From NCBI GenBank assembly GCA_016124235.1, contig WGOC01000034.1:1-40317 (forward strand): 40,317 nt of DNA, in the 5' to 3' direction. Source of the DNA: a bacterium (GTDB taxonomy: Bacteria > Verrucomicrobiota > Verrucomicrobiia > Limisphaerales > RI-55). Position numbers and translations under genes: made by a program. Positions 23,470 through 33,900 of this stretch are shown here, in pieces (position 1 is the first letter of the stretch; each line of letters starts with the position of its first letter). The notes under the pieces were generated by a model, which was not told where the DNA came from, did no database searches, and was given only the letters and a program-made list of their open reading frames with translations.

Positions 23470-26400
23470 TTTGTCTCGCGCCGGATCAGCCGTCCGCCGA
23501 TCAGCCAGAGAACACCCAGCCCAATCGCCACCAGCACGAGCGGCCAGAAACGTGGTGCGCGAGCACCGTCGGATTCATCCAGATCGATTCCCAACGCAAG
23601 TCCCGCACCCGAGCCAAAATCGACCTGCAGCGCGCGTGTGAAAGTAACGCTTCGGCCTTCCGCGGGAAGCGTCGCGTGAATCGCTTCGGCTCGATTGACC
23701 GCAGCGTCCTGCTGTTTCACGAGTCGATCAGCCAGCTTCATGAGCGCCGCATTGTCCTCGTTCGGAGTTTGATCGATGAGTTGTTTGACCTGTTGCTGCG
23801 TGTAGTTCGCCTTTTCGCCCAGTTGAAACGGCGCCGCTGCCTGGGACTGTTGTTGCGCGGGCGCATTGGCGAGCTGGCGTTCGATGTTGCCGCGGTTCAA
23901 GAAGTTCAAACCGACGAGCGCCTGTTGCTGTTTCAAAGTTTGCAACTGCACACGAGCGTCTTCGTTGAGCGCCGCGTCGTGCTGTGAAAGCTCCAAGGCC
24001 GCACGGTAGGACTTGCGCGCGAGTTGTTGGTCGCCGCGCTGAAGGGCGTCGTTGCCTTTTTGCAAAAGCGTTTCGGCTTGCACGGTCTTGGCCTTACGTT
24101 GTTCGGTTGCGCGCGACAGATAGCTTTCCAATCCCGCACGGCCAGGCGCTGAAGTCACGGCCTGCGATCGTAATTGCCAGCGATCGTCCCACTTGGTCAC
24201 GTTCCAACGGTCGTCAATGTTCATGGTCCAAGTGATGTTCTGCAGTGGTAGATCGAACTCTGGCCCGGGCAATCGATAGTCGAAGCCGCGCACCTTCGCC
24301 GGCTTTTGGCTGGCGTAGAAAAACTCGACCATCGCCGGCTGGTTCGGGTCGGATGTTTTCTCCAGCGGAATCAGGATTTGATCGCCTTCCTGCCACGGCA
24401 AAGCACTTTCGCCGTTTACGAAGGCGAACCAGAATTCCGAGCCTTTCGGCAGTCGCAAATGCAGCAGGCGCTTGTCGCCCGGGAAGAGCGACAACTGGAC
24501 TTCGGTCAGCACTTCGCCGGCGGTTGAAACAGTCGACGTGAGGTCCACTTTTTCAACGCGCGCGGGCAACAACTTCGCCGCTTCGTGCCGCACGATGACG
24601 ATCGGCAAATTGAAGGCCGGTTCAATCACCCGGAACAGATGATTGGGTTCCTCCGATTTCACGCCGTCGCGCAAAACCGGGGTGACCGATTGCCAGTCGG
24701 CGATTGTGAGATTCGCGGGCAGGTTGGGCAATTGCACCTCCAGTCGGCCGCCGCTGCGCACCGTGAGATGGCCGCGTTGGAGCGTGACGCCACCGGCTTG
24801 GAGGCCCGGCAGATTGATGGGCGTTTCGTCGCCGCCGAAGAGCTTGTAGGTGACCTTCAACTTGTAGTCGCCGATCATGCGGCGCGAAAGTTTCACCGTC
24901 CAACCGGCGAGCGTGTTCGTGCCGGCGTCGGCTTTGATCGAGTCGGTGATGTATTCGCCCTTGAACACCACGCTTTCCGCGCCGTTGGGAAGTTGCAGTT
25001 GTAGCGAATTGATGCCAGCGTTTTCGATTTGATAATCCATGTTGGCGATCACCTGAAGCTGGCCTTCCTTAACCGTGACATCCTGCAACACGTTGACCTG
25101 GAGCGAAGGATCGACCTTTTCCACGTCGAGGTTGAGCTGCCAGTTGCTCTGCAAAAGACGGAACGCGAGCACGCCCGCTTGCTTGATGTTGAGCTGTTTG
25201 GGATCGAGCTGAGTGGCACCGTCGCGATCACGAACGTGCAGACGGATTCCCAGTTCCGGCGTCACCACCATTTGTCCGGTTTGTTTGCTTGCTTCGCGCA
25301 ACGTCACACGCGGCACGGCGAGCTGCGGTTGGCCGGTCATTCCCGGGCCGGTCAGCGTCAGAACGAAGGTTTGCGGGCCTTCAGTTTTGCCCTTGAGATG
25401 AATGGTCACAACCCGCTGGTTGCCGTCCCGCAGTTCGGTCCAATGGCTCATCACCACGCTTTCGAGCGATTCAACTTCCAGACCGTCCGGCAGCGGAAAG
25501 CTCAGTTTGAAAATGCCCGCGCGCGTGATGTTCACCGCCAAATTGACCGCCAGCACCGTGCGGTCTTCGGCGAGCGACAACGTTTCCTGTGAAACCACGC
25601 GGACGTCCGGTTCCACCGCTGCCGCCGAAACGGTCAACTTCACGCCCGTGTTGGAAAAGCGAAACGCGCGACGCAGGTTCACGGTTGCATCAAGCGACTG
25701 CGCGTATGCGATCGGCGATCGTGGAAAATCTTCGAGATTGATCGACGACAAATTCTCTACCGAAACGTCTTCGACCTGCGTGTCGCTGCCCGTCGCGATG
25801 CCGACCGTTCCAATTTCGTTGGCCGCGCCGCTGGCCGTGATCAGTTCGAGCGATTGCTGGTAGGGCAACGGTTTGGCCACCGCCTGCGACGTGATGCGCA
25901 AACTAAACGAGCCGGCCTGCGGAGACTTGAATTGAACGCGGAGTTTGCGGGTGTCGGGATCGAAACGCCACGTCGAGACGAAGTCCGCCTGCACGTCGGT
26001 AATTGTCAATTCGCCGGGAACCACAAACTCGAGGTTCGCCAGTTGACCTTGAGCGAGCCGGATGCTGGCTTCGTGAACGCCTTCAATCACGCCGGCACCT
26101 GGAATAAAGAGATGAGTGATTTCCGCGTAGTAAACCGCCGCCTCCGTGCTCAAGTCGCGACTGCGCGGCCGCCACGAAAGCTGGCTGAATTCACTGGGAG
26201 CCAAGACGAGTTCAGCACGCGTCAGGTCGTGACCGTTTTGTTTCAACAATTCCCGCTTGATAGAAACGGCCTGCGGTGAACTCACCTCGACGTCCTGATT
26301 GTCGATCTCCAGCACGAGGCGGTTCACCAGCCCGGAATGCGTTGGGATTTGAACCATGTGATCCGTCCGATCTTGCGCGAGCGGAAGTTGGTAGCCGAAC

Positions 26401-29400
26401 TTGATTTCAAATTGGCCGGCGACAAGCGCGGTCAGTCGATAAACTGTCCGGCCATCAGTCTGGCTCTCGATCAATTTCAGTTTGTCCTTCGGATAATCGA
26501 TGTTCAGCAACACCGCCGGCTGGCGCAGGAAGTCCAGCCATTGACCCGCATCGGTTGACCAGCTCATGCCCGCTTGAACCACGAGCGTGTCGTTTTGAAC
26601 GCGGCCGACCTGTTCGACGCGATTAACCACGAGCGGTTGTTCGGTCGGTTCCGCAGCACGTGTGTTAAGCGGCATCAGGAACAGCCCCAGCAGCAGCAAT
26701 GCGGTCGCACCACTTGCCGTGGTTGCGCCAGTTGATGAATCGTCACCGTGCGGCAGCCGGCGTTGTGCGGTCCAGGCCGGAAGCATCAGATGAAAGAAGA
26801 GGAACAGAGACAGTGCCGGGCCTACCAGTGAGCCACCAACCGGCGCGCGCAGTGCGGCCCAGAATACGAAGATCCAGCCGACCCAGACCAGCAACCCGCG
26901 CAGCATGCCGGCCGGAAATCGGAATTGATAAGCCCACGCGGCAAGCGCGAGCAACAGCGGCCAGAGTTTCCAGATGAAGCTGGGCGCCTGACCCGCTTCG
27001 AGGTTGTTGATGTTGATCGCCACCGCCGTGCCGGCATCGAGGATCGGAGTGGAAAACGTAAGCGCTGTCTCCCCACCGGCTGAGGCAACGCTGGTACCGA
27101 GCGTCGTTCCCAGCAACAGTAAGAGCGAGAGCACAAAGCAACCGCTGCCGAGCAGGAGGCCAAACAAATTGCGGGCATCGCCTCGCTGTCGATCTCCGCC
27201 GGTCGCCCAACGCAGTAAAACCATTCCTCCAATCAACAATCCAAACGCGATCAGCAACTTCTGCGTGGAACCGGTTGAACTGGGCCGGAACAGATCGCGC
27301 AACCATTCGAACCCGGTGAAATCAACGCTCGTGTTGGTGGGTTTCAACGCGCCGTCCTGAAAAACCAATCGATGGTTTGCCTCGGGCTCAACCTGCCAGT
27401 CGGTTTGCAGAACGGGGGACGCGATGACCGGGAGTTTCAAGCCCACGTCCCGCGCGTTCGCTGACTTGCTCGCGACTTTCAGATCGAGCGTAATGATGTC
27501 GTTGGGATCGCTCTTTTGCGGCAGCGGAATGAGGGTGTCGTTGCCATCGGCGACCGGCACGACCTTGGCGCCATCGATCATCGAGTTCCAAAGTTCCACA
27601 CCGACGGGCAACGTCATTCGCAAATGCGAATTGCCCTTGCTCTTGATCAAATATTTCAAGTCGGTGAGGACATGGCCTTCGCTCGAAACGTGCGATTGAA
27701 TCGACGCGCGATCGACCACCAGATCCATTGTCTCGCCCTGCGCCAGCGCGGTCAGTTTTAACTCCAGATTGAACGGCCGGCTGACGTATTGGTACGAAGC
27801 CAATACCGGCGACGCGAAAAGCAGCCGTTGCTCGGCGGGAATCTCCGCTGGCTCGAGTGCGATCAATCCTTGCGAAACGGTCGCCGGTTCGACCTTGAAC
27901 TGATCGTCGCTGATCACGATCACGTTGCCTTGCTCGGATTGCACACCGGTCGGTTGCACGCCGGCGAACGCCAGCGTCGCGCCTTGCGGGGCGAACTGCC
28001 GGTCATACGTCGCGAGCAGCGTATAGGCGCCAAACACAGGTGAGTTGAGCGACACCTCGTAATTGCCGGGCGTGGTCTGGCGCCAGCCGCGCACATCGCG
28101 TCCGACAAATTCCACGTTGTTGTAATTTGTGGGTGCGGTGAAGTTCAGTGTCGAAACCGGCGAGCCGGACACAAAATAGTTCAGCACGGAGCTGCCGTAG
28201 GCGATGCCTTCGCCGATCGAAAAAAGGTGCAGCGCGTCCACCTGGATCGAGAGCTGCAATCGCTCGATGCCGACCGCCGCGTTCCAATCGCCGTCGCGCA
28301 ACCGCCAGGAAAGTTGCAGGCCATCTACCTTGCGCGGGAAGAAGGACGGCGCGACCTCGGTCATCGATTCGTTGGCGCTGACCGTGGTCAAACGGAGACC
28401 CGGATCAGCGGCGATGCCGAGATAACCACGAACCGATTTCACTTGCTCGGGCTGAATGCGCGGCAATGTCCAGTTGGTCGCCTGCAAGTTGCGATTGTCC
28501 TCGAGCCGCAGGTTGATCACCTCGTGTCCGGACACTGGGGCGGAAAAAACGATCCGCAGACGTGACGGTCCGTTGGTTGGATCCTTTGTCAGATAGTAAT
28601 CGCTCAGGTGAGCGTTGTTGATCTGCGCAACGGCATAGCCCGCCGGCACGAGCATTGAAAACTCCCGCAAAGGCGCTTCGCGAATATCGAGTTCCATCTC
28701 CGACTCGATCACGGCCTCTGTTTCGGCCACGTGATAGACGAACAGTTCCGACACACCGAGTTCGGGCAGGATGTTATCGGCCTGGACGGCCAGTTCGTAG
28801 GCGCCGTCGGAAAAACGATAGGCAAAGATCTGCACGCCCGATTGATCATTCAGCGTTCGCAGCGCCTGAGTTTGCGGAAATTGGTTCGGCGAAATCTGTG
28901 ACAAGCCGGTGGCAGTGGTAACTTCGAGCCGCACGGCGCCGTCATTGACCACGCGCAGGTAACCGCCGAACCGAACCGCGCTTTCTGGGCGCAGACGGAT
29001 CGGTTTCATCGCGAGCGGGAATTCGCCCAACGGAGTTTGCGTATAGACGGCGAGCGCAAAGCTGGTCTTGCGCGATTGATTGAGTTGAACGATCAGCTTC
29101 CGATCATTGCCTTTGCCTTCGATGTTCCAGGAAAGGACGTCGGGACCTGCAACGCGAACGACTTCACCTTCGCCCGCCAGTTCGAGAGTCACGCGGCTCA
29201 TCTCGCCCTGCATGATCTTGAAATCGAACAGGTGCGTCTGCCGCATCAGGCCGGGGCTCACAGTGATTTCGCCGAGACTTTCGACCGAATAAAACAAACG
29301 TCCTTCGGCTTCGGGCCGGGCTTCCTTCCATTCCATCGTGAGGCCACCGGTCGCGGGCAAGTTGGCAACGAAGGCATCTCCTTGGCGGTCCGGTTTTGAA

Positions 29401-30665
29401 GTCGACGTCGAGCGAAACTCCGTTTCGGCCGCCAGCCCGTTGATCGTGACGGGACGCAGCGAACTAGCGGCGACATCGAAGTTCAAACTGCGCCAGCCGT
29501 CGTGCTCGTTCAACCGGGCATCGAACTTCAGCTCGACGGGAAACTCGCCCGGTTGATCGAACACCAAATAATAGCCCGGCATGAATCCGGGGCGGGGCAG
29601 GACCAGCTTTTGACCGATCTGCAAAACGCCATTTCCGAGGTTGTTTGCGATCTGCAGTTCGTGGACGGAAAACTGATTGTTGCGCGCGATGCCGCTCAAC
29701 GTGTCACCCGCGCGCACAACGTACGGCTCCGGACTGCGGTATTCGATCCGATACGATTTGCTGGGAGCGAGTTCGGTCAGCGCCGCGCCGCCGGACAGGA
29801 CGAGAAGTTCGCCGCCCTTGGGATTTTTCAACCGCGCAACGCCTTTCAAGGTAAACGCCGCGCGATCGCCAGAGACATTTCCGGTGAGCTGAAATTGATC
29901 AAAGACCACGCGGAGCGCATCCGGATCGGCGGCGGAAAGTTCGAGCGTCAACTGCGGTTGTGTCGCGAAAAAGCGAAACGCGATCGGTTCGGCTTTGCCC
30001 TGACCGGGGAGATTGGGGAACAACGTGGCACTGTCCGCCGCTTCGATTCGCGTCAAGTCGGACGACTCGGCCGCTTTGATCGCGACATCATCGGTCGAAA
30101 CAAATCTTAGCAGACCTTCGTGGAGCGCCGGATTGATCGGCACGAAAATGAGCGGCGCAACGCGGATTGGCAGCTTCTCGATCTCAAGCCGGGTTTCGAT
30201 TTGAAACTTGAGTTGGCGGACGTCTTTCTTCGATTCGTCCACGCGCACGACCAGGTAGCGCTTGCCTTCGCGATCGCGGCGAACGCTCCAATCCAGCACG
30301 CCATCGCCTTCCACTTTTTGCACATCGCCGTCGCCTTGCATCGCGATGATCAATTCGCGCAACTTGCCACGGACAAGATTCGCCTCGAACTGAATCGTTT
30401 GCGTGATGGCGTCCGCCCTGGCGATGCCGGATGCAATCGCGCGCGACGAATAAATCGCCTCCTCGTCGTTGGTGCCGCCGCCCTTGATGTGGCCGGTGAA
30501 CGTGAAGTTCGCCTGGTCTTCGTTGATCTCGCCGCCGAACTTGAGCTGATCAACGTTGCCCGAAGGAGTATCGGCCGCGCGAAGATTGGTGCTGCAAAAA
30601 TAAATGCCCGCGAGGATTGCCAGCGACGCCGCGCCGGCCCGAGAAGCCATTGTTCGTTTCCACAT
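23466..30665 (-). CDS. Giant envelope protein (2,399 aa) with LysM, repeated beta domains, six-helix membrane block and C-terminal anchor
   Basis: The start at 30665 has a good ribosome-binding site (AAGGAA, 8 nt spacing) and a signal peptide (AGAASLAILAGIYFCSTNLR, then AADTP). By rough residue: beta domains from 100; a LysM peptidoglycan-binding domain at 315-358 (YVVRAGDTLSGIARNNQFSV); more beta domains to about 1110; six hydrophobic helices at 1135-1340; further beta domains at 1345-2180; a short TPR-like, glutamine-rich helical part (LLQKGNDALQRGDQQLARKS); and a last helix, FWPLVLVAIGLGVLWLIGG, with a basic tail. A unit of about 115-130 residues recurs: V-P-G-x-I-x-x-V near a W, later x-x-x-G-x-L-x-V, and often ending -FP. 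The sixth helix ends in a signal-peptide-like NTRAAEP, as if two exported proteins were fused. I know no named family for the whole protein. Confidence 0.8.
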   Translation of the reverse strand: MWKRTMASRAGAASLAILAGIYFCSTNLRAADTPSGNVDQLKFGGEINEDQANFTFTGHIKGGGTNDEEAIYSSRAIASGIARADAITQTIQFEANLVRGKLRELIIAMQGDGDVQKVEGDGVLDWSVRRDREGKRYLVVRVDESKKDVRQLKFQIETRLEIEKLPIRVAPLIFVPINPALHEGLLRFVSTDDVAIKAAESSDLTRIEAADSATLFPNLPGQGKAEPIAFRFFATQPQLTLELSAADPDALRVVFDQFQLTGNVSGDRAAFTLKGVARLKNPKGGELLVLSGGAALTELAPSKSYRIEYRSPEPYVVRAGDTLSGIARNNQFSVHELQIANNLGNGVLQIGQKLVLPRPGFMPGYYLVFDQPGEFPVELKFDARLNEHDGWRSLNFDVAASSLRPVTINGLAAETEFRSTSTSKPDRQGDAFVANLPATGGLTMEWKEARPEAEGRLFYSVESLGEITVSPGLMRQTHLFDFKIMQGEMSRVTLELAGEGEVVRVAGPDVLSWNIEGKGNDRKLIVQLNQSRKTSFALAVYTQTPLGEFPLAMKPIRLRPESAVRFGGYLRVVNDGAVRLEVTTATGLSQISPNQFPQTQALRTLNDQSGVQIFAYRFSDGAYELAVQADNILPELGVSELFVYHVAETEAVIESEMELDIREAPLREFSMLVPAGYAVAQINNAHLSDYYLTKDPTNGPSRLRIVFSAPVSGHEVINLRLEDNRNLQATNWTLPRIQPEQVKSVRGYLGIAADPGLRLTTVSANESMTEVAPSFFPRKVDGLQLSWRLRDGDWNAAVGIERLQLSIQVDALHLFSIGEGIAYGSSVLNYFVSGSPVSTLNFTAPTNYNNVEFVGRDVRGWRQTTPGNYEVSLNSPVFGAYTLLATYDRQFAPQGATLAFAGVQPTGVQSEQGNVIVISDDQFKVEPATVSQGLIALEPAEIPAEQRLLFASPVLASYQYVSRPFNLELKLTALAQGETMDLVVDRASIQSHVSSEGHVLTDLKYLIKSKGNSHLRMTLPVGVELWNSMIDGAKVVPVADGNDTLIPLPQKSDPNDIITLDLKVASKSANARDVGLKLPVIASPVLQTDWQVEPEANHRLVFQDGALKPTNTSVDFTGFEWLRDLFRPSSTGSTQKLLIAFGLLIGGMVLLRWATGGDRQRGDARNLFGLLLGSGCFVLSLLLLLGTTLGTSVASAGGETALTFSTPILDAGTAVAININNLEAGQAPSFIWKLWPLLLALAAWAYQFRFPAGMLRGLLVWVGWIFVFWAALRAPVGGSLVGPALSLFLFFHLMLPAWTAQRRLPHGDDSSTGATTASGATALLLLGLFLMPLNTRAAEPTEQPLVVNRVEQVGRVQNDTLVVQAGMSWSTDAGQWLDFLRQPAVLLNIDYPKDKLKLIESQTDGRTVYRLTALVAGQFEIKFGYQLPLAQDRTDHMVQIPTHSGLVNRLVLEIDNQDVEVSSPQAVSIKRELLKQNGHDLTRAELVLAPSEFSQLSWRPRSRDLSTEAAVYYAEITHLFIPGAGVIEGVHEASIRLAQGQLANLEFVVPGELTITDVQADFVSTWRFDPDTRKLRVQFKSPQAGSFSLRITSQAVAKPLPYQQSLELITASGAANEIGTVGIATGSDTQVEDVSVENLSSINLEDFPRSPIAYAQSLDATVNLRRAFRFSNTGVKLTVSAAAVEPDVRVVSQETLSLAEDRTVLAVNLAVNITRAGIFKLSFPLPDGLEVESLESVVMSHWTELRDGNQRVVTIHLKGKTEGPQTFVLTLTGPGMTGQPQLAVPRVTLREASKQTGQMVVTPELGIRLHVRDRDGATQLDPKQLNIKQAGVLAFRLLQSNWQLNLDVEKVDPSLQVNVLQDVTVKEGQLQVIANMDYQIENAGINSLQLQLPNGAESVVFKGEYITDSIKADAGTNTLAGWTVKLSRRMIGDYKLKVTYKLFGGDETPINLPGLQAGGVTLQRGHLTVRSGGRLEVQLPNLPANLTIADWQSVTPVLRDGVKSEEPNHLFRVIEPAFNLPIVIVRHEAAKLLPARVEKVDLTSTVSTAGEVLTEVQLSLFPGDKRLLHLRLPKGSEFWFAFVNGESALPWQEGDQILIPLEKTSDPNQPAMVEFFYASQKPAKVRGFDYRLPGPEFDLPLQNITWTMNIDDRWNVTKWDDRWQLRSQAVTSAPGRAGLESYLSRATEQRKAKTVQAETLLQKGNDALQRGDQQLARKSYRAALELSQHDAALNEDARVQLQTLKQQQALVGLNFLNRGNIERQLANAPAQQQSQAAAPFQLGEKANYTQQQVKQLIDQTPNEDNAALMKLADRLVKQQDAAVNRAEAIHATLPAEGRSVTFTRALQVDFGSGAGLALGIDLDESDGARAPRFWPLVLVAIGLGVLWLIGGRLIRRETK

Positions 30666-30714
30666 ACGTCAGATTCCTTGGTCGAGATTTCCCATCACTT
30701 TACTCCGCAAAATA

Positions 30715-30858
30715 AGTGTTCTGTCAGCAGCTTGCTGGCAGAAGGAAGGAGACGACGAAGTGGGAGAGAATGGTGTTTTATCGCTTCCGAATCGTTGGAG
30801 CAATTTGCCTCCGCCCCTCTTACTTCTGATCTGCCGGCAGGCTGCCGGCAGCACACTT
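30715..30858. repeat. REP-like element with terminal inverted repeats
   Basis: The left end AAGTGTTCTGTCAGCAGC and on (30715-30743) is the imperfect inverse of the right end, which contains CTGCCGGCAGGCTGCCGGCA and then GCACACTT (to 30858). The right end is itself a tandem of CTGCCGGCAG palindromes. A related element in the opposite orientation lies at 36142-36229. It fills most of the 247-bp gap between the two large minus-strand genes. Confidence 0.7.
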
Positions 30859-30872
30859 CGGGGCTGCGCTTC

Positions 30873-30906
30873 CTCTTCGTGTTCCTTCGTGTCCATTCGT
30901 GGTTTA
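30873..30906. repeat. Boilerplate intergenic phrase, second copy
   Basis: CTTCGTGTTCCTTCGTGTCC followed by ATTCGTGGTTTA is a diverged copy of the phrase at 10454-10487. Both are noncoding; this one sits next to the REP-like element and stops 7 bp short of the vWA gene's 3' end. Confidence 0.5.
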
Positions 30907-30912
30907 CCTGTT

Positions 30913-33900
30913 TTATTTGCCGCTGATTGAGCGCGCTTCCTGAATCATCGTTTGCAGTTTCGCCGGGCGCGGGTCGGGCGCGTAAACTTCCGGCACACCG
31001 CGTAACAATTTCTCCAAGGCATCCGGTGTCACGGTCTGCGCGTACGGACTGTTCGCCAGCCATTCGGCAAACGCCGCCGCGGAACTGGCGAGTCGCATCG
31101 CGGGCGGTGCCGATTCGAGGTCGGGCATGTCCGGCGAGTATTCGAGCGGCCATTCCTTCTCCTCGTATTGGCCATTGGACGGCACCCGGTAGCGCACGCG
31201 GAATGTCCCGATCGGGCCGCTCCCGTTGGGATTCACTTCGACCGAATAAAGCGCGTTACCCGCTTCAGCCGCGCCGATCTCGGCCGCGTCCACCGTGTTG
31301 TCGCGGAACTGTTCCTTCGTGAGCTGATGCTGTTGGTAACCGATCTGGCGATAGACCGTGACACGGTTCGGATTGAACTCGACCTGCGCCTTCACGTCGG
31401 CTGCCGCGACCTGCAACGCGCCGGCAAGCTGGCTAGCGAATTGCGCGGGCGCCTGGTCGGCATCATTGAGGAAGCCGTAACGGCCATCGCCATTGCGCGA
31501 AAGTTGTTCGAGCAGGTTGTCGTTGTAACCTTCCCAACCGACGCCGAAGCAATCGAGCGCGATGCCTTTCTTTCGTTGTTCGATCACCCGCTCGCGCAAT
31601 TGTTGCGGATCGATGTTGCCCAGATTTGCCGCGCCGTCGGTGATAAGAATGACACGATTGTTCGCGTTGGCCTGGTAATGCTTGGCCGCTATTTCGTAGG
31701 CCAGCTTCATCGCCTCTTCGAGATTCGTGCCGCCGTCGGGATTCAGCCCAATCACACGATGCAAAAAGTCTTCCGCATTTCCTCCGGGCATGCCGTCAAC
31801 GATCAATCGCGGCGTGCGGGCGAATGCGATGACGCTCACGCGATCGTAGCCGGTCAGTTCCGCGGCGAGCACGCGCAACATTTCTTCGGTGATGTGGACG
31901 CGGTCAGAGCGTTCCATCGAGCCGGAATTGTCGAGCAGCAGGACGAGATTCAACGGCTGCCCTGGTTCGCGTCCGGCCGCGGCGGTCTGCACCGAGAAAC
32001 GAAGCAATTCGCGATTATGGGCAAACGGATTCCTGGCGCGATCCCAGGCAAAAGCAACGCGCTGACCGGGAGCCGGCATTGGGTCGTGGTAATCGAACGC
32101 GTTGATGAATTCCTCGCTGCGCAACCGCGCGCCGTCCGGCATCTGCCCATTGCCGAGACTGGAAGCCGCGAGCTGAAACGAGACATCGCTGACATTAAGC
32201 GAGAACGTCGAGAACGCATTGTCCTTGGTGCTGATCTCGGGCAGCGGTTCGAGAGTGGGAGGCGGCGCGGGAGTGGCGGCCGGCTCGGGCTCATTTGCGC
32301 TATGAATTGCATTCGTTGAGATTTTCGACCGGAAAACTACACCGTTATCCTCGATGCTGTATTCGATTGGCTGATCCGAGGCCGCGACAATCGCATCCAG
32401 AGCCTGGCCTAAGGTTATGTTGTTGTTGGATCCACGAATGTCGACGATGGCGCTGCTGACGTCCTTTACGGCTTGGTTGGTCGAAGTGACGGGAGCACCG
32501 GTCACCGGGTCTGTACTGAAAGCTGGTTCCGTATTGGTTGAAATCAAAGTGACAGGTATTCCCTGTTCCGTTGGATCACGGCGTTTGGACTCGGCGGAAA
32601 GATTTTTGACGACCTCACTGAGCGGAAGCCCTTCGTAGATGAGTTCGTTGAGTTTAATGTTTTGCAGTTTGTCGGCGATCTTCTGACGCACCTGTAGCTT
32701 GTCAGCTTCCCGACGAATTGCTTCGTCCACCGCCTGCTGTGGACCGTTTACCGCCACTGCCGTATCGTTCAACGCGAGCTTTGGCGCGGCTTCAGTGCCG
32801 GCCGCAAGTTGATCGAATCGCGAACGCGCGCTGCCCTGCTTCCGATTCAAATCTTCGACGACGTTCTGGACTTTTTCCAATTCGCTCCTTGGTGTCTTTA
32901 CAAATAGCGTCCCTGTGCGGTCGTTGTAGAAGAACTTGCTCGAATCATTCAGCTTTACGCCGGCGGATTCGAGGTAACCGCGCACAGCCGTTTCTGCAGA
33001 CCTATCGTTCGTGGTGGTCAGAAACCGAATTCCGCCGCCGGGGCCCGCGCCTGCAAAACCACCACCGCCACCAATGCCCCCACCACCTTGACCGCCTTGA
33101 GCGAACTGTGCACCGCCGGGAGCAATCGATGCCTGTGCAAAGACCGATCCGCCATTATCCTTGGCGCTTTGGCCTCCACCGCCGCCGCCGCCGCCGCCGT
33201 TCTGAATTCCGGCGCCCAAGGAACTGGCGACGGTCCCCTCCATGCCTCGATAAAGATTATTGGGATCAACGCGGAATATCCGGGCTTCCGTTTCTTGATT
33301 CGAATCGGATCGAAACAAACGACCAAGCGCCGGCATATCACTGAGCGCGTTGCGACTGGCCGGCTCCGGCGTATTCTGGACCGTGCTGAGTGACTCTCCG
33401 GCGCTCGCATACGGTGATGGAGCAGCGGCGGCCGGTTCAACAATTCTGCCATTCCTGGCTAACCCGCCGACGGGTGCTGACTCACGCAACTTTTGCTCTA
33501 ATTCAGCCGGAGCGGGCGCGGCCGCCAGGCTGTCAAAATTTTCTCCCAAGCTTCGTTCGGTGGTTTCCTTCGCGTAGAGATTCGCATCCAGCTTGGCGCT
33601 CTTCCCGTCGCCGTTCGCGGATTTCTCCTGGCTCAACTGAGCGCCGGCGACGAAATCCCATCGATTGGCTGGCGGCGTCTCGGCGGCAATTTCCGTGGCG
33701 CTCGCGGCTTGTGCTGTCTGCCTTTTGGTTCGATAAAATGTCTGTGAGTCGCTGGGTGCCAGATCGCTTCCAACTTCCGCCGCCGCCGCGCCAGAATCTG
33801 TGGTTGGTCGCACCCACGATTTTTCAACATCAACGAGATTTTTTCGCGAATCGTATTGCCGCGCGCGTGATCCTCTCGCGTATCTTTCTTGGTTGATCCG

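Noticed and set aside
23313..23987. Plus-strand open frame of about 224 codons after rlmN
   Set aside because: It crosses the hairpin element and then mirrors the coding strand of the giant gene; a shadow frame.
31168..32319. Plus-strand open frame of 383 codons
   Set aside because: It is antisense to the vWA domain, whose motifs are clear on the minus strand; no family features on the plus strand.
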